DNA of 64,000 bases from Candidatus Bathyarchaeum tardum (GTDB lineage: Archaea > Thermoproteota > Bathyarchaeia > Bathyarchaeales > Bathyarchaeaceae), in NCBI GenBank assembly GCA_029762755.1, contig JARVGH010000004.1:124001-188000 (forward strand), in the 5' to 3' direction. The notes beneath the pieces are model-generated. The model did not search any database, had not been told where the DNA came from, and worked only from the letters and a program-made list of their open reading frames with translations. This document shows, piece after piece, positions 1 to 9,660 of this stretch; the stretch's first letter is position 1; the number at the start of each line of letters is the position of its first letter. Made by a program: the position numbers and the translations under genes.

Positions 1-159
1 TACAAGGTGTTTGAGTACATCATCAGGTTCTTTTGAGACAGGAATCAAAAACTTGCGAGAAAACAATACTTTACCAACAGCATCTACCAATGCAATATTA
101 GCTTTGGTGCCTCCAAGGTCAACGCCCAATGTAAGAGGTTTAGTAACCTTTTGTACCAT
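1..159 (-). CDS. ROK-family sugar kinase, N-terminal part only
   Basis: The reverse strand encodes 53 residues from an ATG at 159 and then leaves the window. The N-terminus contains LGVDLGGTKANIALVD, the phosphate-1 motif of the ASKHA fold as found in ROK glucokinases and related sugar kinases. Family members phosphorylate hexoses or N-acetylhexosamines with ATP in the cytoplasm. Only this first nucleotide-binding strand pair is visible, so the substrate and even kinase versus repressor role cannot be decided. No winged-helix domain precedes the motif, which favours a kinase. It is read in the same direction as the chaperonin gene but lies downstream of it, separated by about 100 bases. Confidence 0.75.
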   Translation of the reverse strand, partial: MVQKVTKPLTLGVDLGGTKANIALVDAVGKVLFSRKFLIPVSKEPDDVLKHLV

Positions 160-264
160 TGATTCTCACATAATTACAATCTAGCACAAAGAAGCTAAAA
201 CATCTTCTATGTATGCTATTAGTTTAGAAAAACAAAAAAAGGAAAGAGAGGTCAATTAGACCTT

Positions 265-1899
<1,635 letters not shown>

Positions 1900-1905
1900 T
1901 ACAAA

Positions 1906-1968
1906 TCCTCCTATTTGTTAGATAAATTCTAGCTACTGCACTTTCAACTGGGATATAAAGTTTTTCAC
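1906..1968 (-). promoter_or_regulatory. Thermosome promoter: TATA box and RBS
   Basis: Read on the minus strand, AAACTTTATATCCC (TATA box, 1953-1960) lies about 55 bases before the start codon, followed by ATAGGAGGATTTGTA before the ATG. The expected transcription start is near 1927, giving a short leader. A purine-rich stretch sits just upstream of the TATA box and fits a BRE. No clear heat-shock operator palindrome is visible. Confidence 0.7.
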
Positions 1969-2024
1969 TAGACAAAGAGAGAGGCGTCAGTTGTGCCTCT
2001 TTTAGAAAAAGAAGAGAAAAATGG

Positions 2025-2246
2025 TTATTTTTCTAAAACTTTTTTTGCAGCTATTTCAATGTCTTCTTCTTTGACGGTTTTTCGTCCAGCATGCATTGCA
2101 TAATCGATTGCTTCTTTAGCGATTTTAACGCCAATATCGTCTAATTGTTTTGCCAACGCTTTTGCTGCTGCTTCACTTACTCGGCTAGCGCCCGCTTTTT
2201 TGCAGATTCTGTGCATTGGAGCCACAGATAATTCAGGATGTTTCAT
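2025..2246 (-). CDS. Archaeal histone (HMf type)
   Basis: The 73-residue product is a single histone fold with almost no tails. It packs DNA as dimers and larger hypernucleosomes. Visible landmarks are the Ala-rich central helix ([17 protein letters not shown]) and the closing loop and helix [17 protein letters not shown], which carries the conserved Arg-Lys-Thr and Asp of archaeal histones. The N-terminus [19 protein letters not shown] matches helix alpha-1 with a slightly extended start. Two Cys-free core helices and the normal length argue for a functional protein. The gene is monocistronic, with its own promoter and a palindrome near the expected transcription start. Confidence 0.96.
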   Translation of the reverse strand: MKHPELSVAPMHRICKKAGASRVSEAAAKALAKQLDDIGVKIAKEAIDYAMHAGRKTVKEEDIEIAAKKVLEK

Positions 2247-2264
2247 TTTAATACCCCTTTGTAG

Positions 2265-2293
2265 CGTCTTTTTTATTTAAAGACGTATTTAAG
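2265..2293 (-). promoter_or_regulatory. Histone promoter with 7-bp inverted repeat
   Basis: The TATA-like box CTTAAATACG (2284-2293 on the minus strand) is followed directly by CGTCTTT-7-AAAGACG (2265-2285), a perfect 7-bp inverted repeat with a 7-base spacer. The dyad abuts the TATA box and lies upstream of the likely transcription start near 2260, so it is better placed as a protein-binding operator than as an RNA hairpin. An AAAGGGG RBS precedes the ATG. The binding protein is unknown. Confidence 0.5.
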
Positions 2294-2451
2294 TTTTTCA
2301 TTAAGTTTTAGACTGTTAACATACTTCTTTTCAGATTTAATTCGTTTTTTTCCCCTTAAAACCGAGTTAGAAATAAGTTATAGTTAAGTATGAGCACATC
2401 ATGAAGTTTCTCAGTTAACAAAAACTCAAAATATCAATAAAGGTGTTAACG

Positions 2452-5142
2452 ATGGTTACGATGAACCTCGACAATATCTTTAACCCCGAAAGTATCGCCG
2501 TAGTAGGAGCTAGCGACAAGAAGGGCTCCGTAGGCTATTCTTTGATGATTAACCTTACTCAAAAAGGGTATGATGGCAAAGTATATCCAATCAACATTAA
2601 AAAAGACGAAATTCTTGGAGTTAAAGCATACAAAAACGTGGGAGAAATCCCCGAAAAAGTTGACTTAGCAATTATTGCAACCCCCGCTAAAACTGTTCCT
2701 TCAATAGTAGAAGAATGCGGCAAAGCAGGAATTATTGGACTAATAATAGTTTCAGCAGGGTTCAAAGAAATCGGACCCAAAGGCAAAGAGCTAGAAAATC
2801 AGATTGCCGAAATCAAGAAAAAATATGGTCTTCGAATAATTGGTCCGAACTGTCTTGGAATTATTCGCCCAAGCAACAAACTTAACGCTACTTTTTCAAA
2901 CAAAATCCCCAAACCCGGAAACATTGCAGTTATTTCCCAAAGTGGAGCCTTAGGGTCAGCAATGTTAGATTGGGCAATTAATGAAAACATTGGATTTAGT
3001 AACTTCGTTTCAATTGGATCCATGTTAGACGTAGACTTTGGTGACCTAATTGATTATTTTGGAAATGACCCCAAAACCAAAAGCATACTCATGTACATTG
3101 AAGGCATCACCCAAGCCAGAAAATTCATGAGCGCTGCAAGGCACTTTGCCCGTACAAAACCTATAATTGTAGTTAAAGCAGGAAAATTCAGTGAAAGCGC
3201 AAAAGCTGTAGCCTCACATACCGGCGCATTGACAGGCTCAGACATGACCTATGACGCAGCACTTAGGCGTGCGGGAATAGTTCGAGTTGAAGACATAGGA
3301 GACCTATTCAATTGTGCAGAAGTTTTAGGTGTTCAACCCTTACCCCAAGGACCACGACTGGCAATAATTACTAACGCTGGAGGTCCAGGAGTTATGACTG
3401 CCGACTCAGTCATACAAGAAGGTGGAAAATTAGCAAAATTAGACCAGAAAACTATTGATGAACTTAACCAAGTTTTGCCTCCCTTCTGGAGCAGGGGCAA
3501 CCCAATTGACATTTTAGGGGATGCCCAAACAGACAGGTACGAGGCAGTTCTTAAAGCGTGTATAAAAGACGAAAATATTGACGGAATGTTAATAATTTAC
3601 ACGCCTCAGGGGGTAGCCGATCCGGTGAAAATCGCCAAGAACATTGCGCTAATTGTAAAGAAAAAAGGTATTAACAAACCTGTTTTGACTTCATTTATGG
3701 GCCATGAAGAGGTAGAAGAAGCAAACAAGATTCTTAACCAAAACAACATTCCGACTTATTCCACGCCAGAACAAGCGGTTAAAACTTACATGTACATGCA
3801 CCAATACAGTCGCAACCTTGAAATGCTGTACCAAACACCTGAAGAATTGCCCGTAGACAGTGTTCCACCAAAACGTCCAATTAATGTAATTATTAAAGAA
3901 GCAGCAAACCAGAAAAGAGAAATTCTTACAGAAACAGAAGCAAAACAGTTACTCGAAAATTATCGCATACCCATCGTGAAAACAGTTATCGCCAAAAACG
4001 AAAATGATGCAGTTAATGCAGCATCAAGCATTGGGTATCCAGTTGTTATGAAGATTCTTTCGCCACAAATTGTTCACAAGTCAGACATTGAAGGTGTAAT
4101 ACTGGACATCAATTCCAAAGAGGAACTTGTTGATTCTTACCGTAAACTTATGCAAAGGGCAAAAGAAAAAGTTCCAAACGCAGAAATTCAAGGTGTCACT
4201 GTTCAACCAATGATTAGTAGAATAGGCTACGAAGTTATTCTTGGCGCGCAAACTGATTCTTTGTTTGGTCCAGTAGTCTTGTTTGGAATGGGTGGAATTG
4301 GAGTTGAAATCTTCAAAGATGTTACTATTGGGCTTCCACCATTGAACCAAAACTTGGCAAGTAGAATGATAGAAGAAACTAAGGTCTACAATATGCTCAA
4401 AGGTTACCGAAACATGCCCCCTGCGAACCTTAAGCTTTTGGAAGAAACTATTGTTCGATTCTCTCAAATGCTCATTGACTTTCCACAGATAAAAGAAGTT
4501 GACATCAACCCATTATTTGTTAACGAAAATGATGTTATTGCCCTTGATGCACGAATCGTAATTGACATAGAAAAAGTCTTCAAAAAAGTTGAACCCCACG
4601 CACATTTGGTAATTAGTCCATATCCCAAAAAATACGAGACTGTTTGGAAAATGCGGGACGGCAGACAAGTCCTATTGCGACCTATTAAACCTGAAGATGA
4701 GCCGTTATGGTTGGACATGTTCAAGAGTTTCTCAGAAGAAGCAGTACGTTATAGATTCTTTAATTTCATCAAAGACACGCCCCACGAAGTTCGAGTTAGA
4801 TACTGCAACATCGACTACGACAGAGAAATTGGAATTGTAGCAGAATTTCAAAACGGAAAAAGACAATTCTTGGGAGTTGTTAGATTAATAACTGAACCTG
4901 ATGGTAAAAACGGAGAAGTCGCATTTATTGTTTCAGATAAATGGCAAAACCTTGGTTTAGGCTCCAAGATGGTAGACTACATCATTGAAATCAGCAAAGA
5001 CATGGGTCTGGATACAATTTACGCTGAAATGCTAAAAGACAATTACAGGGCAATTCGACTGTTACGGAAGATGGGGTTTACTATTCAATACGACGCGGAC
5101 GTCGTAAAAGCTTCCCTCAACCTGAAGGAAGAATTACATTAG
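2452..5142 (+). CDS. ADP-forming acyl-CoA synthetase (alpha-beta fusion) with C-terminal GNAT domain
   Basis: An 896-residue fusion of the NDP-forming acyl-CoA synthetase alpha and beta parts with an acetyltransferase domain. Order: CoA-binding Rossmann domain (SIAVVGASDKKGSVG, near residue 12), succinyl-CoA-ligase-like domain with the phosphohistidine motif SHTGALTGSD near 256, ATP-grasp domain (about 480-690, VVMKILSPQIVHKSDI) and GNAT domain (about 725-890, acetyl-CoA loop QNLGLGSKM). The synthetase part interconverts acyl-CoA, ADP and phosphate with acid and ATP; the GNAT part resembles Pat-type protein lysine acetyltransferases. The frame opens at a GTG (2443), but AAGGTG sits at the right distance from the ATG at 2452. 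Substrate (acetate or other acid) is not visible. Confidence 0.93.
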   Translation: MVTMNLDNIFNPESIAVVGASDKKGSVGYSLMINLTQKGYDGKVYPINIKKDEILGVKAYKNVGEIPEKVDLAIIATPAKTVPSIVEECGKAGIIGLIIVSAGFKEIGPKGKELENQIAEIKKKYGLRIIGPNCLGIIRPSNKLNATFSNKIPKPGNIAVISQSGALGSAMLDWAINENIGFSNFVSIGSMLDVDFGDLIDYFGNDPKTKSILMYIEGITQARKFMSAARHFARTKPIIVVKAGKFSESAKAVASHTGALTGSDMTYDAALRRAGIVRVEDIGDLFNCAEVLGVQPLPQGPRLAIITNAGGPGVMTADSVIQEGGKLAKLDQKTIDELNQVLPPFWSRGNPIDILGDAQTDRYEAVLKACIKDENIDGMLIIYTPQGVADPVKIAKNIALIVKKKGINKPVLTSFMGHEEVEEANKILNQNNIPTYSTPEQAVKTYMYMHQYSRNLEMLYQTPEELPVDSVPPKRPINVIIKEAANQKREILTETEAKQLLENYRIPIVKTVIAKNENDAVNAASSIGYPVVMKILSPQIVHKSDIEGVILDINSKEELVDSYRKLMQRAKEKVPNAEIQGVTVQPMISRIGYEVILGAQTDSLFGPVVLFGMGGIGVEIFKDVTIGLPPLNQNLASRMIEETKVYNMLKGYRNMPPANLKLLEETIVRFSQMLIDFPQIKEVDINPLFVNENDVIALDARIVIDIEKVFKKVEPHAHLVISPYPKKYETVWKMRDGRQVLLRPIKPEDEPLWLDMFKSFSEEAVRYRFFNFIKDTPHEVRVRYCNIDYDREIGIVAEFQNGKRQFLGVVRLITEPDGKNGEVAFIVSDKWQNLGLGSKMVDYIIEISKDMGLDTIYAEMLKDNYRAIRLLRKMGFTIQYDADVVKASLNLKEELH

Positions 5143-5175
5143 CACGAAAGCTTCGTATTGAAACAAAAAAACAGT

Positions 5176-5220
5176 AACCAGCAAACCAAAACTCGCTGGT
5201 TTTCTGGTCTTTTATTTTTT
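5176..5220 (+). terminator. Hairpin terminator after acyl-CoA synthetase
   Basis: AACCAGC (5176-5182) pairs with GCTGGTT (5195-5201) and is followed by TTCTGGTCTTTTATTTTTTT, a T-rich run. Its position 34 bases after the stop codon suits a terminator. Confidence 0.6.
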
Positions 5221-5305
5221 TAACTATATACACAATTAAATTTTAAACAAAATGTTTTGTAAATAAAAACAAGGAGCCTTAGTATAAACTAAAGCTGAAA
5301 ATTTG

Positions 5306-5539
5306 CTACTGGACTGCTTCTACTTTCTTTACTTCAGATATCTGTTTTTTAAGAAAGTTTTCAACACCCCATTGCAGGGTCATGGCAGACATTGGGCATC
5401 CGTTACATGCACCTTTAAGTTTGACTTTTACTACGCCATTGTCAAATCCAACATATTCGATGTCACCGCCGTCAGCCTGTAGTTGAGGTCGCACTTGTTC
5501 AAGAGCTTTCTTAACTCGTTCTTCTAAGGGTTCACTCAT
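5306..5539 (-). CDS. NifU-like C-terminal (NFU) Fe-S carrier protein
   Basis: The 77-residue product, starting MSEPLEERVKKALEQVRPQL, is a stand-alone Nfu domain with the CxxC motif in KGACNGCPMSAMTLQWGVE near residue 46. Nfu proteins hold a transient Fe-S cluster between two subunits and pass it to target enzymes. The open frame extends upstream to 5671, but that part is low-complexity and carries no family similarity, while the ATG at 5539 gives the usual domain start. It lies 52 kb from the iscU/iscS pair, so it acts as a separate carrier. Confidence 0.9.
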   Translation of the reverse strand: MSEPLEERVKKALEQVRPQLQADGGDIEYVGFDNGVVKVKLKGACNGCPMSAMTLQWGVENFLKKQISEVKKVEAVQ

Positions 5540-6167
5540 TAGATTCACCATTACAGTTTGGTAGGAGTTTAGAATATAAACAAGAATAGAAAAAGTTTTT
5601 GATTTCAGGTAAGTTTGTGTTACCTGTTCACCACTAATTAGGTCAAGAGAATCATTTGAAGAGCCTATCAAATAATGTCAAAGGATCAAAAAATGTTTGT
5701 ATCATTGTTATTTTGGAGAATGGTTTAATTGTAAAATGTTCTTAGCAACTGTTTTTCTTCAACTGGAAGTGGACTACAAAAAAATCCTTTGTGCAGAAAA
5801 AAATTCCAATAATATACATTTAGGGCAATTATCCAATAGAACATTTTTGAATTATTTATTCATAAAATGTCGCTTCTGAATGTTGCGTTAGTGTCTTTGT
5901 TGAATTGACAAACGTTGCAAAAATTTTAATATTTATCAATTATTCATTAAATTTTAGTTAAACAATTGTTTATTACTTTTGTTATTTTTTGTTCATCTAT
6001 AAATCTTTTTTACAAAAAATTTATATCAAAGTTTTGGCATAAGGAATTTGGGGAAAAAGACTATGTTGCCTTGTATGCTACTGTTCGCACTTAGGAATCA
6101 AAGTTTTCCTACAAAATAAATTGATGCTTCTTGTCAGATCGTGTTAACTGATTTTTCCTACTTGAAG
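5540..6167. other. AT-rich intergenic region
   Basis: No convincing gene is seen. Short open frames (for example 5697-5879) have AT-driven composition and no RBS. Two possible TATA boxes for the downstream plus-strand cassette occur at 5996-6004 (TCTATAAAT) and 6018-6027 (AATTTATATC). Confidence 0.5.
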
Positions 6168-6227
6168 CGAAACAAATGTTTCGGAGGTGCGTCACCGCCC
6201 TAGCCCCAAGTGAAGGGCAGAAAGAGA
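6168..6227 (+). ncRNA. Three-hairpin RNA leader motif, copy 1
   Basis: A 60-nt block before the first gene of secreted-protein cassette 1 folds into three consecutive hairpins. They are CGAAAC/GTTTCG (6168-6173 with 6178-6183), GGTG/CGCC (6186-6189 with 6196-6199, one U-G pair) and GCCC/GGGC (6203-6206 with 6215-6218). The tail is CAGAAAGAGA. A second copy of exactly the same length lies at 60151-60210 before the paralogous cassette, with compensating base changes in the stems. A further 5-bp hairpin (CACGG/CCGTG, 6231-6250) follows here but not in copy 2. I do not recognise it as a known riboswitch class. Confidence 0.55.
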
Positions 6228-6277
6228 TCACACGGGGATTAAAAGCCGTGTTGAAAATAAAAAGGAGGAAAAAACAA

Positions 6278-7243
6278 ATGAATACAAAAACAGGTATCTC
6301 TATTGGAAAAAAATGGTTTTTGCTTCTAGCTGTTTTTTCATTGATTTCTTCAACATTGGCAATGCCCATAGTACTAGCTACTTTTTCCACATCAAATGCT
6401 AACCCATGGCCAACTAAGAACCATGTTAATCCTGTGGAACCAAAAATTGCGGAATTTAGAGCAAAAGGCATGACAGATGCACAAATAACCGAGGAACTTA
6501 GAAAACTTGGTATGGGTTGGGACCCAAAGTCAGGCGCAACGGGTATAATCGGCAAGAGTCCGTCGCCAGAGGAATTAAAAGGTCTGCCCCGTACTAAATC
6601 GATGCCCGCCAGTTCTAGTTCTCGATCTACTATCCAGAAAAGCGTGGCCTTTGCCACTCCAACGTGGGATTACACTGGAATAGGGAATTACATGTATCCT
6701 GGAAGCATGCCTATAGACGATGATGAAACGCATACTCATTACGTTACTACGCACCTTGGAAGACCCCACCCATATTATGAGTGGACAGAAATAGGTGTCG
6801 CAGCTTGGAATACAAGTGCGTATGTTTGGTACTTCACTTACGACAGCGATGAACAAATTGATGGCTCTAACTGGGATTTCCATGGCATAAAAACGAATAT
6901 GAACACAGCGGACGCATATTCTATAGTGCTGAATGGTACATATGATAGTAGTTTCGGTGGTTATTGGTACGACATTTATTTAAATTGGAATTGGAAACGG
7001 AATGGACACTTAATAGCTAGAGGGAATGAAGCTAATGATGCCAACGAAATATTTTCTGATACTGGCGTTTTTACAGAAAACTCGGGTTGTAAATTCCATG
7101 ACAACTATCTGAGCAATTATTACTACAGTTGGGTTAACTGGAACCAAAACATTGGCTACGAAGTTTATGATGCCCCGGGTTATATGGACTGGGACGTTTG
7201 GATCGATGAAGAAAGATATGACTTCGAATCTTGGACTGAGTGA
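6278..7243 (+). CDS. Secreted Tyr/Trp-rich protein of cassette 1, unknown function
   Basis: The 321-residue product starts at the ATG at 6278, preceded by AAAGGAGGAAA; the longer frame from 6176 begins inside the RNA leader and is not the start. Residues 11-38 form a signal peptide (FLLLAVFSLISSTLAMPIVLA). Residues 45-110 hold a short basic, Pro-rich region with an EFRAKGMTDAQITEELRKLG helix. The rest is rich in Tyr, Trp, Asp and Asn, typical of a beta-rich extracellular domain. I recognise no family. It is the first gene of a cassette and its stop overlaps the GTG of the next gene by four bases, which suggests translational coupling. Confidence 0.8.
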   Translation: MNTKTGISIGKKWFLLLAVFSLISSTLAMPIVLATFSTSNANPWPTKNHVNPVEPKIAEFRAKGMTDAQITEELRKLGMGWDPKSGATGIIGKSPSPEELKGLPRTKSMPASSSSRSTIQKSVAFATPTWDYTGIGNYMYPGSMPIDDDETHTHYVTTHLGRPHPYYEWTEIGVAAWNTSAYVWYFTYDSDEQIDGSNWDFHGIKTNMNTADAYSIVLNGTYDSSFGGYWYDIYLNWNWKRNGHLIARGNEANDANEIFSDTGVFTENSGCKFHDNYLSNYYYSWVNWNQNIGYEVYDAPGYMDWDVWIDEERYDFESWTE

Positions 7244-7911
7244 CAATAGAATCCACACCAAAACAGTTCAATTTGGATCCAACATATGCCTATGTAGGAA
7301 AGGGTAATCAGAACTCTACGGTAATTGATTCTAATGGAATTTTATTGTCACCAATAAGTCAATATCCGTCCACTGTCTACTTTAACATTTCACGACCCAC
7401 TGTGAAAAATATAGTGTGCGACGCCTTTCTCGAAGTTTTTAATGTAAAGATTGAATCAGACAAAGGATCTGCTGAAAACTTCATTTTCTTCACAGGAACA
7501 AATGTCATTCCTTCTTTCTCCGATGCTGAATTAAATATCCTAACTGAGGGTGTATACGATTTAATCGACCGGACTCTCCGCGATGGCGTCAGCGGTAACT
7601 TCCGACATAATTGGACTGCTGATGAATCCATATTAAGTGCAAAAGTCGGATCTTATGGAACTTTCACTAACTACAAAAACGGTCTTGGTCTTTGGAGTGC
7701 TGGGAAACCAAACAATATTTCGGTTACTTTCTACAGAATCGGTTTCGTAACAATTACGAACGGAGCCATCTCAATTCGACGAGACGCGATATGCATAAAC
7801 CACAAATCACAAATTCAACTCCAAGAATACGACAGTGGCTTTCTAAAAAATGAGTTAGTGCCAATAGATAAACTATCACAAAATAACCGATTTCAACTAA
7901 TAGTGAGATAA
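7240..7911 (+). CDS. Paralogue X, cassette 1 copy lacking its membrane anchor
   Basis: The 223-residue product aligns over its whole length with the protein at 60872-61705. Shared blocks include the FNLDxTYAYxGKG start, the SQYPSxVYFN and RPTV region, FFTGTN, and the NYKNGLGLWSAGKPN block near the C-terminus. The paralogue carries about 60 extra N-terminal residues with a transmembrane helix; this copy begins right at the homologous domain with a GTG that overlaps the upstream stop (GTGA). It therefore either lost its anchor or is made as a soluble partner by coupled translation. No known domain is recognised. Export is doubtful for this copy because no signal peptide remains. Confidence 0.7.
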   Translation: MTIESTPKQFNLDPTYAYVGKGNQNSTVIDSNGILLSPISQYPSTVYFNISRPTVKNIVCDAFLEVFNVKIESDKGSAENFIFFTGTNVIPSFSDAELNILTEGVYDLIDRTLRDGVSGNFRHNWTADESILSAKVGSYGTFTNYKNGLGLWSAGKPNNISVTFYRIGFVTITNGAISIRRDAICINHKSQIQLQEYDSGFLKNELVPIDKLSQNNRFQLIVR

Positions 7912-8040
7912 CAATAAATATACTTCCCCTCTTTTTGTGTTTAGGTAATTTTAAAAAGTTTAAAAATTAAATAATGTAAACATTGACATTATATAAGCTA
8001 AAATGTGTTTAAATTATGAATTTTTACTTCATTTTCTTTA

Positions 8041-8103
8041 GTCAAGGTTTCTTGACAAAAAAATGTTTAAGTTGATATTATAGAATATATTCAGGGGAAT
8101 TGG
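8041..8103 (+). promoter_or_regulatory. GTCAAG/CTTGAC operator and promoter, copy 1
   Basis: GTCAAG (8041-8046) and CTTGAC (8051-8056) form a perfect 6-bp dyad with a GTTT spacer, followed by AAAAAAATGTTTAAG, a TATA-like element, and a GGGGAATTGG leader before the ATG at 8104. The same arrangement (dyad, A-run, TTAAG) precedes the paralogue at 61919. Its place just upstream of the TATA-like box suggests activation or BRE-site control by a dimeric regulator. Confidence 0.6.
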
Positions 8104-9345
8104 ATGTTGTGTAAGAAGCTGCTTTTTGCAAGCGTAATGTGTATTTTGCTCAGTTTCCCGATAATTAGTTTGGTTGATGCATCTTCGGTAATGTGGAGTA
8201 GAACTTATGGTGGAGCAGATGATGATATTGCTTATTCGTTGGTTGAGACTTCTGATGGAGGATATGCTCTAGCGGGGTATACTTACTCTTTTGGGGCAGG
8301 CTCTGCTGATTGTTGGTTAGTAAAAACTGACGCTAATGGAAACATGATGTGGAACAAAACCTATGGGGGAGTAAATTATGATGTGGCTTATTCATTAGTT
8401 GAGACACCTGACGGAGGATATGCCCTAGCCGGGTATACTTACTCTTTTGGGGCAGGCTCTGCTGATTGTTGGCTAATAAAAACCGACGCTGATGGGAATA
8501 TGGAGTGGAATCAAACATATGGTGGAGCAGGGGACGACATTGCTCATTCGTTGGTTGAAACATCTGAGGGAGGATATGCAATAGCTGGTGGTAAACTGTT
8601 GGTGAAGACTGATGCATATGGCAACATGGAATGGAATAAAACATATTCTGGATTGTCAGCTCGTTATTTAATTACGACATCTGATGGGGGATTCGCGATA
8701 GTTGGCGGAACAAACATTAAGATTAATTATGCTGAAGCTGATTTTTATTTAATCAAGACCGATGCATACGGGAACATTGAGTGGAACCGAACATATAGCA
8801 AAGAGGTAGATTATGCTAAAGCGGTAGTTGAGACGTCTGAGGGAGGATATGCAATAGCAGGCTCCTCTGGGTTCTGGACTGCTCGTGCCTGTTGGTTGGT
8901 TAAAACTGACGAGAATGGGTTGATGAAATTGAGCAAAAACTACGGTGGATTATATGACAATTATGACGAGTTAGCTAGTTCTTTGGTTGAAACGATAGAT
9001 GAAGGATTTGTTTTAGCGGGGCAAACAAATTCCTTTGGTGCGGGGGGCTATGATTGTTGGTTGGTAAAAACTGACGCTAATGGGAATATAGAGTGGAATC
9101 AAACATATGGTGGAGCAGGGGACGACATTGCTCATTCGTTGGTTGCGACATCTGATGGCGGATATGCAATAGCAGGAGAAACAAGTTCTTTTGGTGCTGG
9201 AGGCTCTGATTTTTTGTTAATCAAGACAAATGAACAGGGCATTATTCCAGAGTTTACCCCATGGACAATTGTACCCTTGCTATTAGGGGCAACCTTGATG
9301 AGCATTATTTACAAAAAAAGACTTTCTAAAACAGCTGATTCCTAA
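8104..9345 (+). CDS. Secreted repeat protein with PEF-CTERM-like tail (seven repeats)
   Basis: The 413-residue product has a signal peptide (residues 3-26) and then seven repeats of about 50 residues. Each repeat carries SLVETSDGGYALAG, FGAGxxDxWLxKTD and W-N-xTYGG segments, a pattern of beta-propeller-like surface proteins. The C-terminus is IIPEFTPWTIVPLLLGATL followed by IIYKKR: a PEF motif, a hydrophobic helix and a basic end, as in archaeal PEF-CTERM sorting signals processed by archaeosortases. No archaeosortase gene is in this window. The protein is probably displayed at the cell surface. The two-repeat protein at 61919 is its paralogue with the same promoter layout. Confidence 0.85.
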   Translation: MLCKKLLFASVMCILLSFPIISLVDASSVMWSRTYGGADDDIAYSLVETSDGGYALAGYTYSFGAGSADCWLVKTDANGNMMWNKTYGGVNYDVAYSLVETPDGGYALAGYTYSFGAGSADCWLIKTDADGNMEWNQTYGGAGDDIAHSLVETSEGGYAIAGGKLLVKTDAYGNMEWNKTYSGLSARYLITTSDGGFAIVGGTNIKINYAEADFYLIKTDAYGNIEWNRTYSKEVDYAKAVVETSEGGYAIAGSSGFWTARACWLVKTDENGLMKLSKNYGGLYDNYDELASSLVETIDEGFVLAGQTNSFGAGGYDCWLVKTDANGNIEWNQTYGGAGDDIAHSLVATSDGGYAIAGETSSFGAGGSDFLLIKTNEQGIIPEFTPWTIVPLLLGATLMSIIYKKRLSKTADS

Positions 9346-9660
9346 CATTTTTAACAATTATTTATAAAACAGTTCTTTTTTCATGGTTTTTCACCAAAAT
9401 AGCTTTTTTTCCCTATTTTAGATTTAATGTATGGATATTGAATTTTTTGTAGGGGAATAAAGAAAAGAAAACTTTTAGTCAAGCTTCTTAATGGGATTAT
9501 TGCAACTGCTGAGGATGACTAAATCCCAGAAGATACATCATAACCAGTCACAATTGATCAACAATTTAGTTGAGCATGCCGATTTAGTTGCTAATTGTGT
9601 AATCTTTCTGATAAGTTTATAAACATGACGTATGTCATATTACTGGGGGGTAATAAATTT
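9346..9660 (+). promoter_or_regulatory. Promoter region with ATGAC/GTCAT dyad
   Basis: No gene is seen here. A TATA box GTTTATAAAC lies at 9615-9624, directly followed by the perfect dyad ATGAC-GTAT-GTCAT (9625-9638) and a GGGGGG run 16 bases before the ATG at 9661. The dyad sits between TATA box and expected transcription start, a position suited to repression. The upstream part is a T-rich tail after the preceding gene. Confidence 0.55.

Noticed and set aside
4081-4724. Two minus-strand frames inside the acyl-CoA synthetase
   Set aside because: They are antisense shadows of conserved ATP-grasp and GNAT domains.
6176-6277. N-terminal extension of the cassette 1 secreted protein (start at 6176)
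   Set aside because: It runs through the structured RNA leader; the ATG at 6278 has an ideal RBS and a signal peptide right after it.
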